Source: Eggerthellaceae bacterium
GTDB lineage: Bacteria > Actinomycetota > Coriobacteriia > Coriobacteriales > Eggerthellaceae
DNA length: 61,833 nt
NCBI GenBank assembly: GCA_009782605.1
Contig: WRIR01000013.1
Location: 1 to 61,833 of the forward strand
Direction of reading: 5' to 3'
Numbering within the stretch: the first letter of the stretch is position 1; every line of letters begins with the position of its first letter. Made by a program: the position numbers and the translations under genes. This document shows, one piece after another, positions 49,942 to 58,278 of this stretch. The notes under the pieces were generated by a model. The model searched no databases. It saw only the letters and a program-made list of their open reading frames with translations, and was not told where the DNA came from.

Positions 49942-50139
49942 GGTCCCTTCTCTCAGTTCCCTCGATTGTAACGCAAGAGAAATGGCAAAGGCGCGCGCTT
50001 CTCGCTCTTCATAGAATCTTTGAGAGGCCCGGCCGCCGCAAGCACCCGGTTTTCCCAGGTGCCTCGGCTTGGCAACAGGCCTGGACGGCGACGGATGCCC
50101 GTCCGACAGGGCTGCCGCGAACACCCGGCTTGGCGCCCC

Positions 50140-51135
50140 CTAGAACTCGGTGGTCAAGGGCCGTCCTGCCAGGGCGACGGCGGACTCCCTGGGGTCGGCC
50201 CCTTCCCAGATGATGCTCCTCACCAGGCTCGTGATCGGGAGCTCCACCCCGTGGGCGTCGGCAAGTGTTTTGATGGTCTTGCAGGCAAGCGCGCCTTCGG
50301 CGACCATGTGGGTCGAGGCCATGAAGTCCTCGATGGTCGCGCCCTCCTCCGCAAACATCCGGCCGAAACGCCGGTTGCGCGAATGCTCCGAGGTGCAGGT
50401 GGCGATGAGGTCCCCCGTCCCCGCAAGGCCCATGCAGGTGATAGCTTCTCCCCCGCAGGCCTGTACCAGCCTGCTCATCTCCGCAAGGCCCCGCGTCATA
50501 AGCAGGGCGGCGGTGTTGTCCCCGAGGCCGATGCCGTAGGACAGGCCGACCGCGATGGCGATGACGTTCTTGAAGGCCGCGCACAGCTCCACGCCGTGCA
50601 CGTCTGCGCTCAGGTAGGGGCGGAAAGTGTCGGCCGCGAAGAGGCCCTGGAAGAACTCCGCCGTTGCCGCGGACGTCGACGCGATCACCGTGGCCGACGG
50701 TATCTGCCTGATGACCTCTTCGGCGTGGTTGGGGCCGGAAAGCACGGCAAGGCGGTCGCGGTTCCCCAGTTCGGCCTCGAATATCTCGGTCGAGAGCAGG
50801 CCGGTGCCCTCTTCGACCCCCTTAGAGCAGATGATGACGGGCAGGTCGGCGCCAACGAGGGGGGCGAGCGACTGGGCGACCTCGCGCAAAAGGTGCGACG
50901 GGGTCACGATAACGACGGCTGCAGCACCTTGGACGACGTCTTGGTGCAGGGTCGATGCCATAATGCCCTTTGAGAGTTTGGCATTGCTGAGATAGCGGGG
51001 GTTGCGCTGCTCGGCGTTGATGGACGCCACGACCTCGGGGCTGCGCGCCCACAGGCCGACCTCGTGCCCGTTTTGGGCCAATACTTGTGCAAGGGCGGTC
51101 CCCCATGACCCCGCACCGATAACCGCTGCCTTCAT
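50140..51135 (-). CDS. gpsA: glycerol-3-phosphate dehydrogenase [NAD(P)+]
   Basis: 331 residues. Rossmann motif GAGSWGTALAQVLAQNGHEV at the N-terminus, PVIICSKGVEEGTGLLS, LSGPNHAEEV, AAFKNVIAIAVGLSYGIGLG with the catalytic Lys, and the C-terminal MGLAGTGDLIATCTSEHSRN. It makes sn-glycerol-3-phosphate for PlsY. The ATG overlaps the plsY stop (ATGA), so the PlsY acceptor-synthesis step is translationally linked to it. Confidence 0.97.
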   Translation of the reverse strand: MKAAVIGAGSWGTALAQVLAQNGHEVGLWARSPEVVASINAEQRNPRYLSNAKLSKGIMASTLHQDVVQGAAAVVIVTPSHLLREVAQSLAPLVGADLPVIICSKGVEEGTGLLSTEIFEAELGNRDRLAVLSGPNHAEEVIRQIPSATVIASTSAATAEFFQGLFAADTFRPYLSADVHGVELCAAFKNVIAIAVGLSYGIGLGDNTAALLMTRGLAEMSRLVQACGGEAITCMGLAGTGDLIATCTSEHSRNRRFGRMFAEEGATIEDFMASTHMVAEGALACKTIKTLADAHGVELPITSLVRSIIWEGADPRESAVALAGRPLTTEF

Positions 51136-51875
51136 TGTGCCTCCCCTTCCTGTGTCTTCTTGCTGCCGACACGGGGCTCCGTGCCCATGAGCAGCCGCCT
51201 GATGTTGTCACGATGCGCCCAAAACACCGTCAGCGCCACCATGCAGCACAGGACGACGGCAGGCCAGTTGCCCCAGAAGAACAAAAGGGCAAGGAAGGGA
51301 CACAGCGTCGCGGCGCCCAGAGAGGCAACCGAGATATAGCGGGTAGCAAGCGCAAGGACGGCAAAGGCAGCCAGCTCGATTCCCAGCCCCAGGGCACCGA
51401 AGGTCACCAGGAAGCAACCGGCGGCGACCGCAACGCCCTTGCCTCCCTTGAAGCGCAACCACGGGGAAAAGACATGCCCCCAGGCGCACCCGAGGAATGC
51501 CACGGCAAGCAATACCCCGACAAGCCGCACCTCGAAGACCTGCGAGTCGCCCATCGGCGCAAGGCTCACGGGCGCCAGTATCCCCAGAAGGCTGCCCGCA
51601 GAGCCGTCAAGCCCCCGCAGCTGCAGAAAATAGCCACCGGCCACAAGCGCCATAAGCCCGGCAAGGATGCCCTTTCCAAAGTCAAGCACCAATACCAGGA
51701 AGCCGCCGACCTTACCCACCGTCCTGATGGCGTTCGTCGTCCCGATGTTGCCGGAGCCGTGCTCACGGATGTCGGTCTTGTAGAACAGCTTCGAGACGAT
51801 GAGCCCGAAAGGGATGGAACCGAGCAGGAATGAGGCCCCGAAGACCAGTATGAAGGCATCGACAAAGTCAAGCAT
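51132..51875 (-). CDS. plsY: glycerol-3-phosphate acyltransferase PlsY
   Basis: 247 residues with about six membrane helices. The three conserved cytosolic loops are visible: LLGSIPFGLIVSKLF with HGSGNIGTTNAIRTVGK, FSPWLRFKGGKGVAVAAGC, and a C-terminal AHRDNIRRLLMGTEPRVG. It transfers the acyl group of acyl-phosphate (made by PlsX, same window) to glycerol-3-phosphate. It lies between der (seven bases) and gpsA (four-base overlap). A hydrophilic/Ala-Gly-rich central loop of about 30 residues is longer than in many homologues. Confidence 0.95.
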   Translation of the reverse strand: MLDFVDAFILVFGASFLLGSIPFGLIVSKLFYKTDIREHGSGNIGTTNAIRTVGKVGGFLVLVLDFGKGILAGLMALVAGGYFLQLRGLDGSAGSLLGILAPVSLAPMGDSQVFEVRLVGVLLAVAFLGCAWGHVFSPWLRFKGGKGVAVAAGCFLVTFGALGLGIELAAFAVLALATRYISVASLGAATLCPFLALLFFWGNWPAVVLCCMVALTVFWAHRDNIRRLLMGTEPRVGSKKTQEGEAQ

Positions 51876-51882
51876 GGGCGCA

Positions 51883-53202
51883 TCAGTCCTTCCGTTTGAA
51901 CTTCAGGCGAACCGGCGTCCCCGTCAGGTCGAAGCTGCCCCGCAGCCGGTTCTCGAGGTAGCGCCTGTAAGTGTCGTCAACCATGTCGGGGTGGTTCGCA
52001 AAGAAGGTGAACTGCGGAGGGCAGGTGCCGGTCTGCACCACGTACTTCATCCGGAGTATCTTCTTGCCCGACGAGACCGTGTGGCCGAAGTCCCTGATCC
52101 CCTCAAGCCAGGCATTCAGGCGGCTCGTCGGGATGGATTGGCTGTAGTTGGCATGGGCCTTGTTGGCCGCGTCCCAGATGCGCGTGACGTTCTTCCCGGT
52201 CAGTGCGGAGATTGCGACGACGGGGGCGAAGCCCACGAAGATGAGCCGGTCGGCCACGCGCTCGCGTATCTCCTTCTTTGCCTCGGGGCCTTCCACCAGG
52301 TCCCACTTGTTCAGGATGAGGACCATCGCGCAGCCGCGCTCAAGTGCGAAACCCGCGACGCGTTGGTCCTGGTCGGTGAGGCCGATGCCCGAGTCGATGA
52401 CGAGCAGGGCCACCTGTGCGCGGTCGATGGCACGCATCGCCCGGACGAAGCCGTAGTATTCGACATCCTGGTCTATCTGGCTCTTCCGGCGCAGGCCGGC
52501 CGTGTCGATGATGGTGTAGCGCACCCCCGCATGCTCGATGGTGGTGTCGATGGCGTCGCGCGTGGTGCCCGCCACCTCGGAGACGATGGAGCGGTCGGCG
52601 GCTATCATCTTGTTGGCAAGCGAGGACTTCCCCGCGTTGGGACGGCCGATGATGGCCACCTTGACTGCGTCGGCCTCGTCTTCGTCCAAGTCTTCGACCG
52701 GGATGGCGCGGATATGGTCGACGAGCGCGTCGAGCATGTCTCCCGTCCCGATGCCATGCAGGGCGGAGACCGGCCAGGGATCCCCAAGCCCCAGCTGGCA
52801 GAAGTCCCACATCTCGTCAGTCCTGCCCGGCGTGTCCAGCTTGTTGACCACGAGCATGACCGGCTTGTCGCCCCGGCGCAGTATGCGTGCGACCTCTTCG
52901 TCGTCGGTGTTGATGCCGGCCTTCCCGTCGACGATGAACACGACGAGGTCGGCCTCCTTCGTGGCGATGAAGGCCTGGGTGCGGATGGGCTCCTGGAAGC
53001 CGTCGTCGGTCCCCATCTCAATGCCACCCGTGTCGACCAGGGTGAAATGGACGCCGTTCCAGTCGGCCTCGTGGTAGGACCTGTCGCGCGTCACGCCGCG
53101 CATCTCGTGCACTATGGCCTCGTCGGCCTGGGCTATGCGGTTGACGAAAGTCGATTTCCCGACGTTCGGGCGTCCGACGATGGCTACTATGGGTAAAGAC
53201 AT
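51883..53202 (-). CDS. der: ribosome biogenesis GTPase Der
   Basis: 439 residues, two tandem GTPase domains: GRPNVGKSTFVNRI (residues 8-21) with DTGG, VNKLD, and GRPNAGKSSLANKM (near 185) with DTAGLRRKSQ and LNKWDLVEG. A C-terminal KH-like domain ends RLKFKRKD. It acts in 50S assembly. Start ATG with AAAAGGAAAC upstream. It follows the DUF512 gene by 16 bases, a pairing seen in clostridia and coriobacteria. Confidence 0.97.
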   Translation of the reverse strand: MSLPIVAIVGRPNVGKSTFVNRIAQADEAIVHEMRGVTRDRSYHEADWNGVHFTLVDTGGIEMGTDDGFQEPIRTQAFIATKEADLVVFIVDGKAGINTDDEEVARILRRGDKPVMLVVNKLDTPGRTDEMWDFCQLGLGDPWPVSALHGIGTGDMLDALVDHIRAIPVEDLDEDEADAVKVAIIGRPNAGKSSLANKMIAADRSIVSEVAGTTRDAIDTTIEHAGVRYTIIDTAGLRRKSQIDQDVEYYGFVRAMRAIDRAQVALLVIDSGIGLTDQDQRVAGFALERGCAMVLILNKWDLVEGPEAKKEIRERVADRLIFVGFAPVVAISALTGKNVTRIWDAANKAHANYSQSIPTSRLNAWLEGIRDFGHTVSSGKKILRMKYVVQTGTCPPQFTFFANHPDMVDDTYRRYLENRLRGSFDLTGTPVRLKFKRKD

Positions 53203-53218
53203 ATCTGTTTCCTTTTAG

Positions 53219-54559
53219 CTATGAGACCAAAGCCGCCATCTCTTCGAGATAGTCGGTCGGGTTACAGGATACCACGGCAAGGCGCACCTTACAGGCGCTT
53301 TGCATATCCTCCAAACTCATATCATCAAGAGTGAGGCCGCACTCGTTGAAGACCACGCTCGGGATAGCAACGATGTCGGGACCCCCACCGCCCTGCAACA
53401 GCACCTCGATGGCCGCGAGGATGTCGGCGCCGCACAGAAGTCCTGTCACATTGACGTTGCCGCCGAAGAAGTCGTTGCGGACGAACAGCGGGACAAGCAG
53501 GCCATAAAGGGGGCTGTCCGCAAGCAGGGGCTCCAAAAAGCCCCGCTGCGCGCATCCGGCGATCCAGCCTATGGTGCACGATGCCGCCGACAGCCTTTTC
53601 GCAAGCAGCGCCGCCGCCGCCTGGGCCGCCCCCCATGCCTCAACGGTTGCCCGGATCATGCCGATGCCATCCTCAAACAGCTCGTAGTCGCCGTAGTAGT
53701 CGGCAGGCGGGAGGTGGCCGAGCACGTCATGCGGGTAGGCGTTGCAGTACAGCTCGTCGGCGGCGAAAACCCAAGGCCCTCCGCGCTCGATGGCTGAGCG
53801 CTCTTGGAAGGGGGCTATATCGGCGAGGACCTGCCGTGCGGCAGGAGCATCGTCGTAGCTGGAAGAGAAGCGGTCCTGATGCTTCGTGAAGCCCAGGGGC
53901 ACGACGGCGACGTCGAGGACACCCGGATGCCCCCAGGCCCATTCGAGGCTCTTCTTGAGCTCTTCGCCGTCGTTGACGCCGGGGACGAGCACTATCTGCA
54001 TATGCAGCTCGATGCCTGCCGCAAGAAGGCGCTCGCAGACGGCAAGCCCGTATGCGGCGTAAGGCCCGATAAGCTCGGCTCGCACCGCAGGCGTCACCGC
54101 ATGGAGCGACACCCGAAGCGGGGAGATGTGCTGTTCGACGATACGCGCCTCGTCGGCGGCGGTGATATTCGTGCAGGTGATGTAGGTTCCCTGGAGGAAG
54201 CTGAGCCTGAAATCGTCGTCACGCAGGTACAGGGACGGGCGCATGCCGGGAGGGAGCTGCCTCATAAAGCAGAACACGCAGGCGTTTGTGCAGGTCATCA
54301 CCCCGTCAAAGACTATATCCTCGAACCCAAGGCCCCAGGACTCTCCCGGGTCGCGTTCAAGGGCGGCCACGCCGCTGATTCCGTCGGCGCCCTCGTAGAC
54401 GACCTCGACAGAGTCGGCTGCGGCGTGCCAGCGCCAGTCGATGATGTCTCGCAAGGGGTACCCGTCAACACTCGTGACCCGGCAACCGGCACGAAGCCCC
54501 GCATCGTCTGCGGGGCTGCCGGGACATACCTCGGCAATGTAGGCAGAGCTTGGAGGCAC
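53219..54559 (-). CDS. DUF512 protein with PDZ domain and radical-SAM-like Cys motif
   Basis: 446 residues. An N-terminal PDZ-like domain (VCPGSPADDAGLRAGCRVTS, about residues 9-60) precedes the core with CTNACVFCFMRQLPPGMR (C-x3-C-x2-C, the [4Fe-4S]-SAM pattern), YITCTNITAADEARI, SPLRVSLHAVTPAVR, and VLVPGVNDGEEL. The C-terminal part is the DUF512-type domain, including FFGGNVNVTGLLCGADI and IPSVVFNECGLTLDDMS. The reaction is unknown in the family. The gene starts at a GTG overlapping the M23 gene's TAG by one base and precedes der, a known association. Confidence 0.92.
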   Translation of the reverse strand: MPPSSAYIAEVCPGSPADDAGLRAGCRVTSVDGYPLRDIIDWRWHAAADSVEVVYEGADGISGVAALERDPGESWGLGFEDIVFDGVMTCTNACVFCFMRQLPPGMRPSLYLRDDDFRLSFLQGTYITCTNITAADEARIVEQHISPLRVSLHAVTPAVRAELIGPYAAYGLAVCERLLAAGIELHMQIVLVPGVNDGEELKKSLEWAWGHPGVLDVAVVPLGFTKHQDRFSSSYDDAPAARQVLADIAPFQERSAIERGGPWVFAADELYCNAYPHDVLGHLPPADYYGDYELFEDGIGMIRATVEAWGAAQAAAALLAKRLSAASCTIGWIAGCAQRGFLEPLLADSPLYGLLVPLFVRNDFFGGNVNVTGLLCGADILAAIEVLLQGGGGPDIVAIPSVVFNECGLTLDDMSLEDMQSACKVRLAVVSCNPTDYLEEMAALVS

Positions 54560-55692
54560 TAAAGGAACAGGAGGGGGTCGACCGCCACCCCGTTGACCTC
54601 AACCTGGAAATGGAGGTGGGCGCCGAAGCTGTTTCCCGTGTTGCCGACCGCAGCGATGTTGTCCCCCCGGGCGACCTGGTCGCCGGTGGACACGAACACG
54701 GCCGATGCGTGCATGTACTTGGTCACCATGCCGCCGCCGTGCGCAATGACGACCCAGTTGCCCGCGCCGCCGTTGTAGGCCCCGTTATAGGTCGCGTATA
54801 TGACAGTTCCCCCGTCGGCCGCGTAGATGGGCGTGCCCTGGGGGGCAGCGAAGTCGGTTCCCTGGTGGAAGGCGTTGTCGAAGGACCGCCATCCAAACGT
54901 GGACGAGATACTGCTGTTCGGGCAGGGGTGTGAGAGGATCCCCGACCCCGACACGACGCTCAGCCCAGGACTGGCACTTGCAGCATTGCGCTCAAGCTGC
55001 TTGCGCATGGCTTCGGCGGCGGCGGCGGCCTGACGGGCGCGCTCCGCCTCAAGCTCTTCTTGCACCTTGAGCTCCATCGCCTCGGCGGTGATGCTCGCGG
55101 CTTCCTTCCTCAAGGCCTCCTGCGTCTCTTCTATCTGTGCCTTCAGGTTTGCGGCCACGGTCATCTTGTCGGAGGCGATCTCTGCCTGGAAGGAGTACTC
55201 CTCCCGTGCAGCCTCTTGCTCGGCACGCATCTCCTTCGTCTCCTGGACAAACTCGGCATCCTGGGCGCTGATCTTTTCTATCATGTCCCAGGAGTTGAGG
55301 AAGCTCTCGAAAGAGGTTGCCCCAAGCAGGACGTCAAAGAAGACCGCCGGGCCGTTCTTATACATACTGTGGGCGCGGTCGGCAAGGTGTGCCTGGAGCT
55401 CGGCGATGCGGGCCTCAGCCGCCCGTATGCGGGCCTCGGCGTTGCGCATCGCGACAATAGCCGCCTTGTGCTCTTCGAGGGCCTGGTCGTAGTCAGCCTG
55501 GGCGTTGTTGATATCGGTCTGCAAGACATCGATCCGCTCGAAGATACGGTCGGCCTCGGCGAAGAGCTCGTCAGAGGTGACCGCATAGGCCATCTGTCGC
55601 GGAAGCGCGAAGAAAGCCACTATAATGGCTAGGATGCACAGCCCGATTGCATAGGAAAAATAGAGCGTGCGTTCTTTATTTAAGTTCAACAT
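54559..55692 (-). CDS. M23 peptidase with coiled-coil domain (EnvC/CwlO-like)
   Basis: 377 residues from ATG 55690-55692. A signal-anchor (FSYAIGLCILAIIVAFFALP, processing near MAYA-V) is followed by two coiled-coil segments (about 45-255) separated by a LADRAHSMYKNGPAVFFDVL region. The C-terminal LytM/M23 domain keeps zinc ligands in FHQGTDFAAPQGTPIYA (H and D) and AHLHFQVEVNG (HxH), with VVIAHGGG between. It would cut peptidoglycan cross-bridges outside the membrane. It resembles the coiled-coil hydrolase at 34966-36123 in the N-terminal half, but the catalytic domain differs. Confidence 0.92.
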   Translation of the reverse strand: MLNLNKERTLYFSYAIGLCILAIIVAFFALPRQMAYAVTSDELFAEADRIFERIDVLQTDINNAQADYDQALEEHKAAIVAMRNAEARIRAAEARIAELQAHLADRAHSMYKNGPAVFFDVLLGATSFESFLNSWDMIEKISAQDAEFVQETKEMRAEQEAAREEYSFQAEIASDKMTVAANLKAQIEETQEALRKEAASITAEAMELKVQEELEAERARQAAAAAEAMRKQLERNAASASPGLSVVSGSGILSHPCPNSSISSTFGWRSFDNAFHQGTDFAAPQGTPIYAADGGTVIYATYNGAYNGGAGNWVVIAHGGGMVTKYMHASAVFVSTGDQVARGDNIAAVGNTGNSFGAHLHFQVEVNGVAVDPLLFL

Positions 55693-55734
55693 ATGCACCT
55701 TGTTTCTATTGTCACGGTTTTGGCCGTGTCGGCT

Positions 55735-55764
55735 ATGATAGCAAAAGCGGAGGGCTTTTGCCAA
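55735..55764 (-). promoter_or_regulatory. promoter of the M23 peptidase gene
   Basis: On the minus strand TTGGCA (55759-55764) and TATCAT (55735-55740) are 18 bases apart, 43 bases before the start codon. It overlaps the second hairpin that closes the ispH unit. Confidence 0.6.
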
Positions 55765-55810
55765 TCTTTCTCCCGAAGTACACAAGGACGTTCATAATTT
55801 GTGAACGTCC
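55741..55810 (-). terminator. two hairpins downstream of ispH
   Basis: Hairpin A: 9-bp perfect stem, 55786-55794 with 55802-55810, loop of 7. Hairpin B: GCAAAAG/CTTTTGC, 55741-55747 with 55755-55761, loop of 7. Read on the minus strand after the ispH stop they come in the order A, B; B ends in a TTTTGC tract. Together they are a plausible terminator of the tyrA-ispH operon. Confidence 0.6.
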
Positions 55811-55820
55811 CGTCACCTTC

Positions 55821-56657
55821 CTACAGCGACTCCAGGAAGGCGACCACAGCTTCGATCTGGTCTTCGGGGGTGGATGCCCCTGCCGTCACGCCGACGATAG
55901 AACACCCGTCGAACCAGGAGGGCTCTATCTCGTGGGGCACCTCGATGTGGCAGGACCGCGCACAGTGGGCCCGGCAGATGTCGAAGAGGCGCGAGGTGTT
56001 CGACGAGTTGCGTCCCCCGATGACCACGATGGCATCGACCTGGGCGGCAAGCTCGGCGGCGGCCTGCTGGCGCTGGCGCGTCGCAAAGCAGATGGTGTTC
56101 TTGACGAGCGGATCCAGGCCGCGTTGCCGAAGGGCCTCCGCAACCTCGTCAAGGCTCTCCTTCGCCTGGGTGGTCTGCACCACGATGCCGACCGGCTCCC
56201 CGATGGCGTCGGGAAGCTCGCTGGCATCCCCCACGACCAGCGCGTCGCAGCCCTCGGCCTGGGCGTATGCGGTCATGCCCTCGACCTCGGGATGGCCGCT
56301 CTCGCCGACGACTATCACCTGATAGCCCGCCTGCGCCAGGGAGGCCGCCGCCTTCTGAGCGCGGGCGACGTGGGGACAGGTCGCGTCGACGAGGGTGAGC
56401 CCCTTCGCTGCGGCCTCGGCCTTCACCTGGGGCACGACCCCATGGCTGCGGATGATGAGCATCCCTTCGTCGACCGCGTCGAGGCTTTCGACCACCGAGG
56501 CCCCCTGGCTGGTGAGCTCGCTTACCACCTGGGGGTTGTGTATCAAGGGCCCGAGCGTGGCGACGGGGCCGCCCTCAAGGATGGTGGCAGCAGCCATGTC
56601 GAGTGCCCGCTGCACCCCGTAGCAGGCACCGGCATGCCGTGCCCTGACCACGTTCAC
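55821..56657 (-). CDS. ispH: 4-hydroxy-3-methylbut-2-enyl diphosphate reductase
   Basis: 278 residues from the GTG at 56655-56657, which overlaps the plsC TGA (GTGA) and has GAAGG six bases upstream. The three cluster Cys are in ARHAGACYGVQRAL, DATCPHVARAQ and KNTICFATRQRQ. Substrate-binding blocks are IIRSHGV, VGESGHPEV and GGRNSSNTSRLFDI. It is the last enzyme of the MEP isoprenoid pathway, reducing HMBPP to IPP and DMAPP. The longer upstream open frame crosses plsC and is not coding. Confidence 0.95.
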   Translation of the reverse strand: MNVVRARHAGACYGVQRALDMAAATILEGGPVATLGPLIHNPQVVSELTSQGASVVESLDAVDEGMLIIRSHGVVPQVKAEAAAKGLTLVDATCPHVARAQKAAASLAQAGYQVIVVGESGHPEVEGMTAYAQAEGCDALVVGDASELPDAIGEPVGIVVQTTQAKESLDEVAEALRQRGLDPLVKNTICFATRQRQQAAAELAAQVDAIVVIGGRNSSNTSRLFDICRAHCARSCHIEVPHEIEPSWFDGCSIVGVTAGASTPEDQIEAVVAFLESL

Positions 56658-57604
56658 GACAGGCCTTCGCCTGACGACAAGGGGTCCGGGAGGTCGCTGG
56701 GCCTCAAGGCGGGAGGCCTCTTTTTCGCAGGACTCGCTTCTACAGGGCTCGCTTCTGCGTCTGACGGGGCGACGTCCCCTTCCCCGTCGAGCCCGACGAG
56801 CTCTTCTGTGGTATGGCGGGGGACCGCATGTTTCTCGAATACGGCCGTATAGTCCCTCGCCCGGGGGAACAGCTCCCCCATGGCGACTTCTTCGGGAGGG
56901 CACTCAAGCGACAGGGCGAAGCACTCGCGCATCGCATACCAGCTGCAGGCGCCGAGGCGGTCCTCCTTGGGGAGGAAGTCGAAGTCCTCCAAGAGCACCG
57001 GGCAGCCGTACTCGACCGTGACCCGGGGAAAGCGGAAGAACCTGCCCTTCTGCTTGATGTACTCGGCGTTGCGCACCGTCATCGGGAGGATCGGCGCCTT
57101 CCCCATGCGTGCGATGAGGGCGGCCCCCGAATGCAGGTCGGGTTCTTGGGAGCCCTTCCCCCGGCGCGTCCCCTCGGGGAACATGCCCACCGCCTCGCAG
57201 TTCTTGAGCATGCGGGCCGCCCGCTTTATCGCGACAAGGTCGGCGGCTCCACGCCTGACCGGGAAGGCGCCGACACGCGAGAGGAACTGCCCGGCGAAGC
57301 CTTTCGCCTTGACGAAGAGGTCGTCGCGCCCGAGAAGGCGTATCCACTGCTTCGGGCGGGCGCTCAGGTACAAAAAGACAGTGTCGAGGAAGGAGGTGTG
57401 GTTGCACACGACCACGACTCCGCGCCTCTGGTAGAAGCCCCGCAGGTTCTCCCGCCCGTCCACCCGATAGCGAAAGGCCACCTTGCAGATTACGAACAGG
57501 ACCGCAAATATGATATTGCCCGCCCAGTGGGGAATCTCGTCCTCACGGGAAAGCCCGCCGAGCGGTTGGGTCCACATCTCCTCATAGCTTAAGAAAAGGC
57601 TCAT
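56654..57604 (-). CDS. plsC: 1-acyl-sn-glycerol-3-phosphate acyltransferase
   Basis: 316 residues from ATG 57602-57604, overlapping the cmk stop (ATGA). An N-terminal membrane segment (WAGNIIFAVLFVICKVAFRY) leads to the LPLAT domain: VVVVCNHTSFLDTVFLYL (HX4D), MFPEGTRRGKG and the following VRNAEYIKQKG. About 70 C-terminal residues past the domain are Pro/Ser/Glu-rich and disordered. Fused or adjacent cmk-plsC-ispH order is common in Gram-positive anaerobes. Confidence 0.92.
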   Translation of the reverse strand: MSLFLSYEEMWTQPLGGLSREDEIPHWAGNIIFAVLFVICKVAFRYRVDGRENLRGFYQRRGVVVVCNHTSFLDTVFLYLSARPKQWIRLLGRDDLFVKAKGFAGQFLSRVGAFPVRRGAADLVAIKRAARMLKNCEAVGMFPEGTRRGKGSQEPDLHSGAALIARMGKAPILPMTVRNAEYIKQKGRFFRFPRVTVEYGCPVLLEDFDFLPKEDRLGACSWYAMRECFALSLECPPEEVAMGELFPRARDYTAVFEKHAVPRHTTEELVGLDGEGDVAPSDAEASPVEASPAKKRPPALRPSDLPDPLSSGEGLS

Positions 57605-58278
57605 TTCTGCATCCTTTCCCGTGCCATCGCACATATCTCGTCGATCACCTCTTCGATGTAGCGGCCGGTCGAGTCGAAGACGACCGCATCGGCGGCGGCA
57701 CACAGAGGCGAGGTCGCACGCGCCGAGTCGTGCTCGTCGCGGCGCAGGAGATCGGCGAGCACCTCGTCGTAGTCGAAGGATCCGATGCTGCGGTCGACGT
57801 TTTGCCGCACGCGCCGGTGGGCCCGCTCCTCGTCGGTCGCGGTGAGGAAGACCTTCAGCGCGGCGTCGGGGAAGACCACGGTCCCGATGTCGCGCCCTTC
57901 GACCACGTAGTCGCCCGCCTCCCCGATACGCTGCTGCTGGGCAACCAGCGCCTCACGGACGGCCGGGGCCGCAGAGACGGGACTGACCGCCTTGTCGATA
58001 GCGGCCGTGCGGATCGCATCGGTCACCTCGATGCCGCCGATGAACACCCGTTTCGGGATGGGGTCCCCGGCCGTGTGCCCGAAGGCGATGTCCTTGGCGA
58101 GGGCGAGGGCCCCCAGCGCCTCGTTGTCGTCGAGGCCGATGCCGTCTTGCACCGCCTGCCAGGCAACGGCGCGGTACATCGCACCGGTGTCCAGGCATGA
58201 GAACCCGAGCTTTTTCGCGACCGCCTTCGCGACCGTCGACTTCCCGGCCCCGGAAGGGCCGTCTATCGCAATGATCAT
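57601..58278 (-). CDS. cmk: cytidylate kinase
   Basis: 225 residues. P-loop DGPSGAGKSTVAKAVAKKLG at the start, DTGAMYRAVAW, VVEGRDIGTVVFPDA and the lid region TATDEERAHRRVRQN all match CMP/dCMP kinase. Start ATG overlaps the aroA stop by four bases. Confidence 0.97.
   Translation of the reverse strand: MIIAIDGPSGAGKSTVAKAVAKKLGFSCLDTGAMYRAVAWQAVQDGIGLDDNEALGALALAKDIAFGHTAGDPIPKRVFIGGIEVTDAIRTAAIDKAVSPVSAAPAVREALVAQQQRIGEAGDYVVEGRDIGTVVFPDAALKVFLTATDEERAHRRVRQNVDRSIGSFDYDEVLADLLRRDEHDSARATSPLCAAADAVVFDSTGRYIEEVIDEICAMARERMQK

Noticed and set aside
48104-50014. 636-codon plus-strand open frame across the cysteine desulfurase and rpe
   Set aside because: Antisense shadow of two conserved enzymes, no domain and no start signal.
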